Of a stretch of DNA of 57,781 nucleotides, positions 42,632 to 52,007 are shown in pieces (the first letter of the stretch is position 1; each line of letters opens with the position of its first letter). The position numbers and the translations under genes are program-made. The DNA lies in the NCBI GenBank assembly GCA_017521565.1, contig JAFXCE010000127.1, positions 1-57,781 of the forward strand. Direction: 5' to 3'. The notes below the pieces were generated by a model that ran no database searches, had not been told where the DNA came from, and was given only the letters and a program-made list of their open reading frames with translations. This stretch comes from Clostridia bacterium. Its GTDB lineage: Bacteria > Bacillota > Clostridia > Christensenellales > Aristaeellaceae.

Positions 42632-44127
42632 GGATTGCAATTGAAACGCCTTTTGAGCAATTCCGCAATGATATTGGCGACGTCGTCCGGCTGTTTTACG
42701 GTGAGGGCGCGGCGGTTACGATAGAAGAGCCGCACGATGCCGAGCTTGTCCATACGCATCAGACAGAAGAAGGAACATGGATTGAGCACTTTGCGCTTTC
42801 CGGCAGCTTTGATGGCCTGACTATGACTATGCGCGGCGAGGCGGTAACGGACGGAGGGCTCGAGGAAAAGCGACAGCTCAAGCGGCTGATGAAGCGCTGC
42901 GCCTATCAGCTTTTCAAGCAGGCTACCGGCAGGCAGCCTGCCTGGGGATCGCTGACCGGAATCCGTCCCACAAGACTGTATTATCAGCAGATGGAAAATG
43001 GAAAATCCCGCGAAGAGGCGAGAGCAGCGCTTTTTGATCTGTTTGATCTTTCAAAGGAAAAGATTGACCTGCTGGATGAGATCATCACTGCGCAGGAGGG
43101 GCTGATCCGCAGGCCGCAGAATGCCTGCGATCTGTATATCGGTATACCATTTTGTACGACTCGCTGCGCATATTGCTCGTTTTCTTCGGGTGAGATCGGC
43201 GATGGAAAGCTGGTTGAGCCCTATCTGGCTGCGCTGTTTCATGAAATCGATCAGTGCAGCAGGATGGCGCAGGAGATGGGGCTGGACATTCGCGTAGGCT
43301 ATATCGGCGGAGGTACGCCCAGTAGCCTGACGACCGGGCAGCTGGATCGATTGCTCTCGCACATGCAGAGGAGGTTTGGTCGTCTGGAGGAGCTGACCGT
43401 TGAAGCGGGCAGGCCCGATACCCTTGACATGGAGAAGCTGACCATGCTGCGCAGTCATCCGGTGACGCGCATCAGCATCAATCCGCAGACCATGAACGAC
43501 GAGACGCTTCGCGTGATCGGACGCGCGCATACCGCGCAGCAGACGATAGACACCTATGAACTGGCGCGTTCGCTGGGCTTTGATGACATCAATATGGATG
43601 TGATTGCTGCGCTGCCCGGCGAGGATTATGCGATGTTCAGCCATACGCTGGATATCATTCGTTCGCTTGCTCCGGATAGCCTGACCGTACACACGCTGGC
43701 GATCAAGCGCTCTTCAAAGCTGCATGAACAGAAATACCAGCAGCAGGAAGAGGATGTCGCGCGGATGGTGGAACTGGGCAGAGAAACCGCCCATGCCATG
43801 GGGATGCAGGCCTATTATCTGTATCGCCAGAAGTATATGGCACAGAATCTTGAGAATGTTGGCTATGCGAAAAAGGGCAGTATCTGCCGGTATAACATCG
43901 ACAACATGGAAGAGACGACGAGCGTGCTTGCTTTAGGTGCGGGTGGGATTTCGAAATGTGTCATGCGGCAAGAGGAAAAGATCCTGCGCGCACCGAATAT
44001 AGCTAACATTGAGCAGTATATCAGCAGAGTTGATGAGATGGTTGAGCGGAAGATCGCAGCTTTCAGCGAAAAGGCAGCGATGATCCGCGCATGGAAGGAG
44101 GCTGCAAGTTGTGCTGATCAGCGATAA
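42628..44127 (+). CDS. hemZ: HemZ-like coproporphyrinogen dehydrogenase (radical SAM)
   Basis: Oxygen-independent coproporphyrinogen III oxidase homologue of the HemZ group. 499 residues. A specific N-terminal domain of about 165 residues precedes the radical SAM core, whose motif CTTRCAYC places Cys 176, 180 and 183. GYIGGGTPSSL, VEAGRPDTLD and SINPQTMNDETLRVIGR follow. The start is most likely TTG 42628, overlapping the MBL stop; no in-frame ATG is near. Whether the organism makes haem is unknown, and several HemN/HemZ relatives have other roles, so the exact reaction is uncertain. It overlaps the following unknown gene by 17 nt. Confidence 0.87.
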   Translation: MRIAIETPFEQFRNDIGDVVRLFYGEGAAVTIEEPHDAELVHTHQTEEGTWIEHFALSGSFDGLTMTMRGEAVTDGGLEEKRQLKRLMKRCAYQLFKQATGRQPAWGSLTGIRPTRLYYQQMENGKSREEARAALFDLFDLSKEKIDLLDEIITAQEGLIRRPQNACDLYIGIPFCTTRCAYCSFSSGEIGDGKLVEPYLAALFHEIDQCSRMAQEMGLDIRVGYIGGGTPSSLTTGQLDRLLSHMQRRFGRLEELTVEAGRPDTLDMEKLTMLRSHPVTRISINPQTMNDETLRVIGRAHTAQQTIDTYELARSLGFDDINMDVIAALPGEDYAMFSHTLDIIRSLAPDSLTVHTLAIKRSSKLHEQKYQQQEEDVARMVELGRETAHAMGMQAYYLYRQKYMAQNLENVGYAKKGSICRYNIDNMEETTSVLALGAGGISKCVMRQEEKILRAPNIANIEQYISRVDEMVERKIAAFSEKAAMIRAWKEAASCADQR

Positions 44128-45109
44128 GCAGGAGCTGCGCCGCTGTGTGAAGCAGCTTGTTCGCCGCGCAGATGTCTGCGAGGCTGCGCTTTCCTTTGAT
44201 GTGATGCAGGGCGAGCTGGGCGTGATGCCGATGATGGACTGCTGGACTGCGCCGGCAGCGACGCCGAGCGAGGCGCTTCGCCGTGCGGCCGGCGAACAGA
44301 CGCCGTTTGCGCAGGATGCAATAGCGACGTTTGCTGCGCTGGATGCGATGGATCTGCCTGTGCATGATCTTGACCGGGCGGAAAAACAACAGCGCGAATA
44401 CGAACGAACCGCATACCTCAGAGAACTGCTGGATACCATGCGCGCAAAATGTGTGCTGGTTCGTATTCCGCTTGACAAGGCTTTGCAGCCGCAGTTTCCG
44501 GATGAGCGTTTTGAACCGCTGCTTTGTGTAGATCGTGCGCTCTTTATGCCTGGCCGCTATGGCGTCGATTACGCTGTTGCAGCCCAGACGATTGCAGACG
44601 CTGCGTCGTATTGCAGTGCCCGGAATATCTGCGCGGAGAATGTTGATGTGCAGGCGCTGCGTTATTGCCTGATGCCGCTTTGCGAGGATCAGGGGTATGT
44701 CCTGCATGCGCATCTGAAGAGGCGTGAAGATATTCTTGGATTTGTGCAGATTCTTGATGAATTTGAGGGCGTGCGCGCATTGGTCAGCTGTGAAGGCGAA
44801 TATGAAAAGCATTTGATTGATGCGGCGTGTACACGTCCGCGGTTGCTTGTCTGCCTTGGCGGATGCGAGCATCTGGGATATGCGCTTTCAAGGCTTGGAA
44901 CGCGTATTGTGCCGTATAGCGCGTGCGCATCTCAGCCGGAAATCATGCTCGGCCGCTGGGTAGCCGCGCGAGAGGAAATCTGGCAGGCACTGTCGAATTG
45001 TTATCTTCCGCTGGCGCGCGCAGGATACGAACTGCAGAGCGCTGCGATTGAACGCGATGTGCGCAGGATGATGAGTGAGAATCTGCTCAGCCTGTGCAGA
45101 CCAGAATAA
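44111..45109 (+). CDS. hypothetical protein, 332 aa, coupled to hemZ
   Basis: I do not recognise this with confidence. GTG start at 44111 with GGAGG upstream, overlapping hemZ by 17 nt. 332 residues, soluble, no signal peptide, Cys- and Ala-rich. Alternating strands and helices (VLHAHLKRREDILGF, LLVCLGGCEHLGYAL, RIVPYSACASQPEIM) give a barrel-like impression, and the end DVRRMMSENLLSL recalls the C-terminus of amidohydrolase-superfamily proteins; but no metal-binding HxH motif is clear near the N-terminus. An uncharacterised or inactive amidohydrolase-like protein is a weak guess only. Confidence 0.7.
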   Translation: MLISDKQELRRCVKQLVRRADVCEAALSFDVMQGELGVMPMMDCWTAPAATPSEALRRAAGEQTPFAQDAIATFAALDAMDLPVHDLDRAEKQQREYERTAYLRELLDTMRAKCVLVRIPLDKALQPQFPDERFEPLLCVDRALFMPGRYGVDYAVAAQTIADAASYCSARNICAENVDVQALRYCLMPLCEDQGYVLHAHLKRREDILGFVQILDEFEGVRALVSCEGEYEKHLIDAACTRPRLLVCLGGCEHLGYALSRLGTRIVPYSACASQPEIMLGRWVAAREEIWQALSNCYLPLARAGYELQSAAIERDVRRMMSENLLSLCRPE

Positions 45110-45142
45110 TACAATTTCGATCATTTTGAGGAGGAGTTTATT

Positions 45143-45673
45143 ATGAATCCGATTTTTACCATTGAAATGGAAAATGGCATGACCATGAAGGGCGAACTCT
45201 ATCCGGAAATCGCCCCCAACAGCGTCGCGAACTTTGTGGAACTCGCCAACAGCGGCTTTTATGACGGCGTGATCTTCCATCGCGTGATCCCGGGCTTCAT
45301 GATTCAGGGCGGCGATCCGATGGGTCAGGGCATTGGTGGCCCGGGCTATTGCATCAAGGGCGAGTTTGCTCGCAATGGCTTTGCCAATCCGCTCAAGCAC
45401 ACCCGCGGCGTGCTCTCAATGGCGCGCAGCATGATGCCCAATTCTGCTGGCAGCCAGTTCTTTGTCATGGTCGAGGATGCACCGCATCTGGATGGCCAGT
45501 ATGCCGCATTCGGTAAGGTGACCGAGGGGATGGAGACCGCGGATGCGATCGTCTCTGCGCCGCGTGACCGCCGGAACGACAAGCCCTATGAGGATCAGAA
45601 GATGAAGTCTGTCCGCGTGGAAACCTTCGGCGTTACCTATACTGTTGAGAAGCTGAAGAGCAGCAAGTTCTGA
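45143..45673 (+). CDS. peptidyl-prolyl cis-trans isomerase (cyclophilin type)
   Basis: Cytoplasmic protein-folding enzyme. 176 residues. The cyclophilin core shows GVIFHRVIPGFMIQGGDP with the catalytic Arg, GVLSMARSMMPNSAGSQFFV and LDGQYAAFGKV. No signal peptide, so intracellular. GAGGAGG lies 8 nt before the ATG. It sits between the unknown gene and zapA with short gaps. Confidence 0.95.
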   Translation: MNPIFTIEMENGMTMKGELYPEIAPNSVANFVELANSGFYDGVIFHRVIPGFMIQGGDPMGQGIGGPGYCIKGEFARNGFANPLKHTRGVLSMARSMMPNSAGSQFFVMVEDAPHLDGQYAAFGKVTEGMETADAIVSAPRDRRNDKPYEDQKMKSVRVETFGVTYTVEKLKSSKF

Positions 45674-45687
45674 TTCTGGAGGAAGCT

Positions 45688-45948
45688 GTGAAAAAGAACA
45701 AAGTTGTCATCCATCTGATGGGACGCGATTATTCGCTGCTGACGGATCAGAGTGCCGATAAGGTACAGAGGATGGCGCAGTATGTCGATCGCAAGATGCG
45801 CGAGGTTGCTATCACGACGCGCGCAGGCGAGGCGATGGTGCCTACTTTGACTGCGATTACGCTGGCAGACGAGCTGTTCCGTGCGCAGGATGAAAATGTG
45901 CGCCTCAAAAGGGAACTGGCTGCCCTTCAGCCGGAGGAAAAGGCGTAA
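45688..45948 (+). CDS. zapA: cell division protein ZapA
   Basis: Small helper that bundles FtsZ filaments at the division site. 86 residues, GTG start with GGAGG 6 nt upstream. VVIHLMGRDYSLLTDQSADKVQRMAQYVDRKM is the ZapA core in two blocks, followed by a coiled-coil helix ending LKRELAALQPEE. A gene order zapA - U32 - mutS2 is familiar in Firmicutes, supporting the call. Confidence 0.9.
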   Translation: MKKNKVVIHLMGRDYSLLTDQSADKVQRMAQYVDRKMREVAITTRAGEAMVPTLTAITLADELFRAQDENVRLKRELAALQPEEKA

Positions 45949-45990
45949 ACGGCGGCGGCATCGGGAAGCGTCCCTTTGTCGCCGTTTTTC
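45948..45990 (+). terminator. rho-independent terminator after zapA
   Basis: AACGGCG pairs with CGCCGTT, with an inner GGGA/TCCC helix, followed by TTTTT. The stem begins at the zapA stop codon itself. Confidence 0.75.
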
Positions 45991-46030
45991 TTAAAGGCTT
46001 GCTGCCATGCAGGCGAGATTTGGAGGATTT

Positions 46031-48376
46031 ATGGAACTGCTTTCTCCGGCTGGCAACCGCGATGCGCTTGTTGCGGCTGTTTCCTGCGGTGCGGATGCCG
46101 TATATCTGGGATATACGGCCTTTGGCGCGCGCAGTTACGCAGGCAATTTTGACGATCAGCAGCTGCTTGAAGCGGTAGAATACGCGCATGAACGCGGAAA
46201 GAAGATCTTTGTCACGGTCAACACGCTGGTCAAGCAGTGCGAGGTCGACGATCTTTGTGATGTGCTGGAACTGCTTTGCCGCGTCGGCGTCGATGCTGCG
46301 ATTGTACAGGATATGGGTGTTGTCCGAATTGCACAGGAGCGCTTTCCGGAACTGACGCTCCATGCCAGTACACAGATGACCATCAACAACGCGCAGGGCG
46401 CCAGGCTGATGAAACGGCTCGGCCTCGCTCGCGTCGTTCCTGCGAGAGAGTGTTCCCTTGATGAGCTTCGCAGGATGGCGGATACAGGAATAGAGATCGA
46501 GGCATTCGCGCATGGCGCGCTGTGTGTCGGCGTCTCCGGCCAGTGTCTGTTTTCCAGCATGATCGGAGGAAGAAGCGGAAACCGGGGACGCTGCGCGCAG
46601 CCGTGCCGCTTGCCATACCAACTGGATAACGGACAGAGCGGATATCTGCTTTCCACGCGGGATTTGATGCTGATCGATCATCTGCCCCAGATGCGGGATG
46701 CGGGCGTCTATTCCTTTAAGCTGGAAGGGCGCATGAAACGGCCGGAATATGTCGGTGTGATCACAAGGGCCTATCGTGAGGCGCTCGATGCTGCCGAGGC
46801 GCATGTGCCGTATCATCCGACGGAAAAGACCATTGAGGCGCTGAAACAGGTGTTCAATCGCGGCGGTTTTACGCAGGGCTACGTCATGGAGAAGAGCAAT
46901 GCCGCGCTGATGAGCTGGGAAAGGCCCAACCATTGGGGGATACGCGTCGGCAGAATCACATCGATGCGTGGTCCGCTGGCCAAGGTGCTGCTTGAAAAGG
47001 ACATCCATGATGGCGATGGCCTGCAGATCCGAGGGCGGGAAGAAATCGATCTGACCTATTCGGGTAATGATACCGGGCGGGGTGCAGAGGCAATGGTTCG
47101 CGTGGCTTCGGGGCGATTTAAGCCGGGAGACAGTGTATATCGGCTTACAGATGCGTTGCAGATGAAGGATATCCGCGAGAGAATGGCCAAAGAAACGGTG
47201 CAGATACCGCTTGATGCGACGCTGACGGCGATGCCGGGCAGCCTTCCGAAGCTTGAACTGCGCGATATGGATGGTCATGTCGTCTGTGTTGCAGGCGAAC
47301 AGAAGGTTGACTGCGCGCAGCAGCGTGCGCTTGACGAGCGTGCTGCGCTTAAGCAGCTTTCGAAGACGGGCGGCACGCCGTATATGCTTCAAAAGCTGAC
47401 GCTTCATAGTCAGAACGCATTTATGACGGCGGGAATGCTCAATAGCCTTCGCCGTGATGCGCTGGATGCGATGCGCAAGGCGAGGGTAGCGGTTGTCCGC
47501 GGCAGTCAGCCGACTGCGCGCAGACCTGTAAAATGGCCTGAACAGCAGCGTATTCTGATTGCGCAGAGCGAGAACCTTGTGAATGCACCTGCGCTTATTC
47601 ACGCAGGCGCGGATGTTTTTCTCTGGGAACCGCAGGTGTATCATGCGGAAGCCATGGAGCGTGAATTGGCCGGAGCGGAAGATGTGAAGCCGGTGCTCCT
47701 GCTGCCCGCAGCCATGCAAACGCAGGAGCTGGAGGCGATTTATGCCTTCGTTTGCCGCTGTAAAGAGCGCTTTGCGGGTGTTCAGCTTAATAATGCTGGT
47801 CAGTTTGAAGAAGAATGGCCGGTTCCCGTCTTTGGCGGGCAGGGACTCAATGTCATGAATGGGGAATGCGCTGCGTTTTATACATCGCTTGGCGCGCAGC
47901 GCCTCACAGCTTCCTGTGAACTGAGCTATAAGGAACTCAGGGAACTGACTGCCTGCGGAGGAAACTATGAGATTGAGGCATATGGCCGCACGCAGCTGAT
48001 GCTGCTTCATCATTGTCCCCATCGCACAGAAGCTGGCGATCAAAAACAGGATGCTGCGTGCAACGCGTGCGCATTGAGCGGCGGTTCGCCTGCGGTTTAT
48101 ACGGACAGAAAGGGATATCGCTTCCCTGCGAAACGCATGAAGATGGCGCATGGCTGTGTTGTTAGGCTGTATAACAGCGTGCCGACCGATATGGCGCGCC
48201 TGTCAAAGAAGCTCCATGATGCTGGAATTGCCCTGAGGCTGAGCTTTACAGACGAGCCTTTTGAAAGACAGCGGGAAATCGTCGCATCCTATCGAAGTAT
48301 TCTCGACTGCGGATGTGCGCTGCACGATATCACGGAAAATGCAACTTCCGGCCATCTGGCGCGGGGAGTTGAGTAA
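46031..48376 (+). CDS. U32 family peptidase / RNA-hydroxylation-type protein with DUF3656
   Basis: 781 residues. The N-terminal U32 domain has LLSPAGNRDALVAAVSCGADAVYLG and the complete U32 signature EAFAHGALCVGVSGQCLFS, followed by NRGRCAQPCR. The rest is the long DUF3656-type extension with another Cys cluster (CPHRTEAG, CNACALSGG) near the end. E. coli relatives RlhA and TrhP hydroxylate 23S rRNA or tRNA, so an RNA-modifying role is as likely as protease activity. The ATG at 46031 is 5 nt after GGAGGA; the ATG at 46007 lacks a site. mutS2 follows by 10 nt. Confidence 0.92.
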   Translation: MELLSPAGNRDALVAAVSCGADAVYLGYTAFGARSYAGNFDDQQLLEAVEYAHERGKKIFVTVNTLVKQCEVDDLCDVLELLCRVGVDAAIVQDMGVVRIAQERFPELTLHASTQMTINNAQGARLMKRLGLARVVPARECSLDELRRMADTGIEIEAFAHGALCVGVSGQCLFSSMIGGRSGNRGRCAQPCRLPYQLDNGQSGYLLSTRDLMLIDHLPQMRDAGVYSFKLEGRMKRPEYVGVITRAYREALDAAEAHVPYHPTEKTIEALKQVFNRGGFTQGYVMEKSNAALMSWERPNHWGIRVGRITSMRGPLAKVLLEKDIHDGDGLQIRGREEIDLTYSGNDTGRGAEAMVRVASGRFKPGDSVYRLTDALQMKDIRERMAKETVQIPLDATLTAMPGSLPKLELRDMDGHVVCVAGEQKVDCAQQRALDERAALKQLSKTGGTPYMLQKLTLHSQNAFMTAGMLNSLRRDALDAMRKARVAVVRGSQPTARRPVKWPEQQRILIAQSENLVNAPALIHAGADVFLWEPQVYHAEAMERELAGAEDVKPVLLLPAAMQTQELEAIYAFVCRCKERFAGVQLNNAGQFEEEWPVPVFGGQGLNVMNGECAAFYTSLGAQRLTASCELSYKELRELTACGGNYEIEAYGRTQLMLLHHCPHRTEAGDQKQDAACNACALSGGSPAVYTDRKGYRFPAKRMKMAHGCVVRLYNSVPTDMARLSKKLHDAGIALRLSFTDEPFERQREIVASYRSILDCGCALHDITENATSGHLARGVE

Positions 48377-48386
48377 AGGAGAGACT

Positions 48387-50759
48387 ATGACCGAAAGATC
48401 TTTGCGCGTTCTGGAATTCAACAAGATCCGCGCACAGCTTGCGCAGTATTGTGAGTCTGATATGGGCGCGGCGCTTTGTGATGCGCTGGTACCCGTGGGA
48501 AGGATTGACGACGTGCGCCGCATGCAGCAGGAGACGAGGGAAGCGCATGATGTACTCACGTACCTTGGCGGTTCGCCGATGACCTCTTTTTCCGATGTAC
48601 GTGCGCAGCTTCACCTCGCCGAAATCGGCTCGACGCTCTCTCCGCGTGCGCTGATGGATATTGGTGCGTCTTTGAGGGCGGCCCGCGCGGCCCGCGAAGC
48701 GCTGGTTAACGACCGGGAAGGTACGCCGCTGATGCGGACTAATGCTTCCCGCCTGTCTACGTTTAAAGCAATTGAGCAGGCCATTACGGATGCGATCATC
48801 AGCGAAGAGGAGATTGCAGACCGCGCAAGTTCTGAGCTGTTTGCGATTCGCCGAAAAATGCGCGCATGCAACGAGCGTGTTCGCGAACGGCTGAACAGCA
48901 TGATTCACAGCCAGACATATTCCAGGTATCTTCAGGATGCCATCATTACCATGCGTGGAGATCGCTACGTTCTTCCGGTTAAGCAGGAATACCGTGCGAT
49001 GATTCCGGGTATTGTACATGACCAGTCTGCCACAGGCGCGACAATTTTCGTCGAGCCGATGGCTGTTGTAGATATTGGAAACGAACTCAAGCAGTTGGTT
49101 GCTGCAGAGCGTGCGGAAATTGAGCGTATTCTGCGCACGCTCTCTGCGCAGATTGCGCCGGAAGCAGCTGCTATGAGCGATAACCTTGCGATTCTTGCTC
49201 AGCTTGATTTTGCTTTTGCCAAGGGTATGCTGGCCCGAGAAATGTTCGCCGTCGAGCCTAAGATCAATGACGAGGGAAAAATCAAGATTGTTCGCGGAAG
49301 GCATCCGTTGATTGATCCTGAGAAGGTGGTGCCGCTGGATATCCGGCTTGGCGCAGATTTTACCAGTTTGATTATTACCGGTCCCAATACCGGCGGCAAG
49401 ACGGTTACACTTAAGACTACCGGTCTGTTTACGCTGATGGCGCAGGCAGGTCTTCAGGTTCCGGCCGAATATGGCACCGAGCTTGCTGTGTTTGACGATG
49501 TATTTGCTGATATTGGCGACGAACAGTCGATCGAACAGTCGCTGTCGACTTTCTCCGGTCATATGAAGAACATCGTCTCCATTCTTGAGCATGTGACCCC
49601 GGATTCGCTGGTTCTCTTTGACGAACTTGGCGCCGGTACAGACCCGACGGAGGGCGCTGCGCTTGCGCAGGCGATTCTTTCGACGCTGCTGACCATGCAT
49701 ACACGTACCGTAGCGACGACGCATTACAGCGAACTGAAGGAATATGCTCTGACAACGCCCGGCGTTGAGAATGCTTCGGTGGAATTTGATGTGGCGACGC
49801 TCAGACCGACCTACAGGCTTTCTATTGGCATTCCTGGAAAGTCGAATGCTTTTGAGATTTCGCGCAAGCTGGGGCTGCCGGAATTCGTGATTGGAAAAGC
49901 CAAGGATCTGCTTTCTAAAGAAGCGGTCCGCTTCGAAGACGTCATTGCTAATGCGGAGTATCATCGACAGATTGCCGAAAAGGAACGCAAGATTGCCGAG
50001 GACGCACGTCAGGAGATGGTGGCGATCCGCAATCAGGCGGAGGCGGAACGTAAGAAGCTGGAAGATCAGCGTGACCGCGCAATCAAAAAGGCGAAGGACG
50101 AGGCCAAACGCATTATCGAGAATACACGGCGTGAATCTGAGGCGATGATCAGCGAACTTCGCGCAATGAAAAAAGCAGGCGGCGCGCAGGAGCATGAAAT
50201 CCAGCGCGTGAAGAAAAAAATGGAGCAGGCCCAGGAGGCGCTGGCTGAGAAAAAGGAAGTCGGCGGCGAAATTCCCAAGACAGTCAAGCCGGGCGATATG
50301 GTGCATATTGCATCGATGGATGTTGATGCCACCGTCGTTACAGAACCGGACGCCAAGGGATATGTGCAGCTCAAGGTGGGCATGATGAAGATGCGAGCAC
50401 AGCTTTCCGATCTGCGCACACTGACATCGACCCAGCAGATGATCAAGAAGGAACAGAAAAAGCTCGAACGCAAGCGTTCCATGCGCGAGCAGCGTGTGGA
50501 CATTACGATGCGCGCTGTCAGGCAGGAACTGGATGTACGCGGCATGGCGCTTGACGAGGCGCTGCCGGAGGTTCAGAAATTCCTGGATGACGCGATGCTT
50601 TCTTCTCTCGGCGAGGTCTCCATCATTCACGGCAATGGAATGGGTGTCCTGCGTGCAGGGATTCAGGATTGTCTGCGCAGACATCCCAGCGTAAGAAGCT
50701 TCCGGCTTGGACGTTATGGTGAAGGAGAGACGGGCGTAACCATTGTTTCGCTAAAGTGA
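48387..50759 (+). CDS. mutS2: endonuclease MutS2
   Basis: MutS-like ATPase with a C-terminal Smr nuclease; in Firmicutes it acts on recombination intermediates and on collided ribosomes. 790 residues. Walker A GPNTGGKTVTLKT has Lys 338; the ABC-ATPase blocks STFSGHMKN and LFDELGAGTDPTEGAALA follow. A Lys/Glu/Arg-rich coiled coil spans about 520-640. The Smr domain has LDVRG (715-719) and HGNGMGVLR (from His 748). ATG 48387 lies after AAAGGAGAG; the frame from 48261 overlaps the U32 gene. Confidence 0.96.
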   Translation: MTERSLRVLEFNKIRAQLAQYCESDMGAALCDALVPVGRIDDVRRMQQETREAHDVLTYLGGSPMTSFSDVRAQLHLAEIGSTLSPRALMDIGASLRAARAAREALVNDREGTPLMRTNASRLSTFKAIEQAITDAIISEEEIADRASSELFAIRRKMRACNERVRERLNSMIHSQTYSRYLQDAIITMRGDRYVLPVKQEYRAMIPGIVHDQSATGATIFVEPMAVVDIGNELKQLVAAERAEIERILRTLSAQIAPEAAAMSDNLAILAQLDFAFAKGMLAREMFAVEPKINDEGKIKIVRGRHPLIDPEKVVPLDIRLGADFTSLIITGPNTGGKTVTLKTTGLFTLMAQAGLQVPAEYGTELAVFDDVFADIGDEQSIEQSLSTFSGHMKNIVSILEHVTPDSLVLFDELGAGTDPTEGAALAQAILSTLLTMHTRTVATTHYSELKEYALTTPGVENASVEFDVATLRPTYRLSIGIPGKSNAFEISRKLGLPEFVIGKAKDLLSKEAVRFEDVIANAEYHRQIAEKERKIAEDARQEMVAIRNQAEAERKKLEDQRDRAIKKAKDEAKRIIENTRRESEAMISELRAMKKAGGAQEHEIQRVKKKMEQAQEALAEKKEVGGEIPKTVKPGDMVHIASMDVDATVVTEPDAKGYVQLKVGMMKMRAQLSDLRTLTSTQQMIKKEQKKLERKRSMREQRVDITMRAVRQELDVRGMALDEALPEVQKFLDDAMLSSLGEVSIIHGNGMGVLRAGIQDCLRRHPSVRSFRLGRYGEGETGVTIVSLK

Positions 50760-50767
50760 CATATTTT

Positions 50768-50805
50768 CTGCGCATTCGGCTAAAATAACGCCGAGGTGAG
50801 CGCAG
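50768..50805 (+). promoter_or_regulatory. hairpin enclosing the htrA ribosome binding site
   Basis: CTGCGC (50768-50773) pairs with GCGCAG (50800-50805), and CGGC (50777-50780) pairs with GCCG (50790-50793). The GAGGTGA ribosome binding site falls in the internal loop, ending right at the ATG. It could hold back translation of the stress protease, possibly in a temperature-dependent way; this is inference from pairing only. Confidence 0.4.
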
Positions 50806-51936
50806 ATGGAAAAAAGAAAATGGATCGCGGCGACGGCGCTCTTGATGGGCACGCTCGCTGCGATTCTTTATGTGGGACGAGATGCTCAGAAAGTAAAGCT
50901 GGTCTATGCGCAGGGAGAATATGTTCAGGCTTTGTCGGGGACGTCCAGCCCGTTTGCTGATGTGGCGCAGGTTGTTATGCCTTGCGTCGTAGGTGTAAGC
51001 AATCGCGCAAATACGTACAGCATCATCAGCGGACAAACAGAGTTGGTGGAGCAATCGACAGGATCCGGGGTGGTAATCACCACGCAGGGACATGTGGTAA
51101 CCAACTATCACGTGGTTGAAGGCGCGAGCGACGTTCAGGTTCTCTGGCAGGGACAGTACCTGAAAGCTGAGGTTGTGGGGGTCGACGAGCTGACCGATCT
51201 GGCTGTGCTCCGTGTGATGGAGAATGTCACACTGCCTGCTGTTAAGATGGGCAACGCTGCGGATGTACGGGTCGGAGACTGGGCGATTGTGATTGGAAAC
51301 CCGCTTGGGAAACAATTTGCCGATACGGTAACGGTGGGCGTGGTGTCGGCGCTGAATCGTGAGCTGGAGAATTCATCGATTGTGAAGATGCTGCAGACGG
51401 ACGCAGCGATTAATTCCGGAAATAGCGGCGGAGGAATGTTCAATACACGAGGCGAGTTGATTGGGATTCCCTCTTTGAAATTCAGCAGTTCAGGAAACAG
51501 AAGCGTTGCGAGTATAGAAGGCATTGCAATGGCGATCCCGATGGACGTTGTTCAGCCGATCGTGAACAGTCTGATTCAATATGGAAAGGTGACACGGCCT
51601 AAGCTGGGAATTTCGGTGATATCTCTGCGCGGAAGTGAAGAACCGACTGCTGGTATGATACCGGCAGGCGTTTATGTGAGTGCGGTTACAGAAGGCGGCG
51701 CTGCGCAGCTTGCGGGTATTCGTCCTGACGATATCATCATCAGGGTGGATGGAGAGCGCGTCACACTCCATACAGATTTGACAAATCACATCGCGATGAA
51801 GCAGCCAGGAGACAGCGTGGCGCTGACGATTTATCGCATTGAAGGGCTTGCTGAATTGACAGTGCAGGATCGCGTACCCGAAGGAGAAGAGATTGAGTTC
51901 ACGATTGAACTGAAGATCCCTGCGCAGGCAACCTGA
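50806..51936 (+). CDS. HtrA/DegP-like serine protease with PDZ domain
   Basis: Membrane-anchored quality-control protease acting outside the membrane. 376 residues. Residues about 5-23 form the N-terminal helix. The trypsin-like domain has the triad His 102 (TNYHVV), Asp 131 (LTDLAVLRV) and Ser 207 (NSGNSGGG). The C-terminal PDZ domain (about 265-360) has AAQLAGIRPDDIIIRVDGE. GAGGTGA lies within a hairpin before the ATG. It is between mutS2 and spoIVA; the htrA stop is 71 nt before the spoIVA start. Confidence 0.95.
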   Translation: MEKRKWIAATALLMGTLAAILYVGRDAQKVKLVYAQGEYVQALSGTSSPFADVAQVVMPCVVGVSNRANTYSIISGQTELVEQSTGSGVVITTQGHVVTNYHVVEGASDVQVLWQGQYLKAEVVGVDELTDLAVLRVMENVTLPAVKMGNAADVRVGDWAIVIGNPLGKQFADTVTVGVVSALNRELENSSIVKMLQTDAAINSGNSGGGMFNTRGELIGIPSLKFSSSGNRSVASIEGIAMAIPMDVVQPIVNSLIQYGKVTRPKLGISVISLRGSEEPTAGMIPAGVYVSAVTEGGAAQLAGIRPDDIIIRVDGERVTLHTDLTNHIAMKQPGDSVALTIYRIEGLAELTVQDRVPEGEEIEFTIELKIPAQAT

Positions 51937-52007
51937 TGAATGATGGTGTTTGCTGCATATCTGTCTCAACGCGCGCATACTGTTGCGTGACGGCAGGGAG
52001 GGATGAT

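Noticed and set aside
45905..50684. Long minus-strand frames of 748 and 784 codons opposite the U32 gene and mutS2
   Set aside because: Arg/His-rich antisense readings without ribosome binding sites, opposite clear family members.
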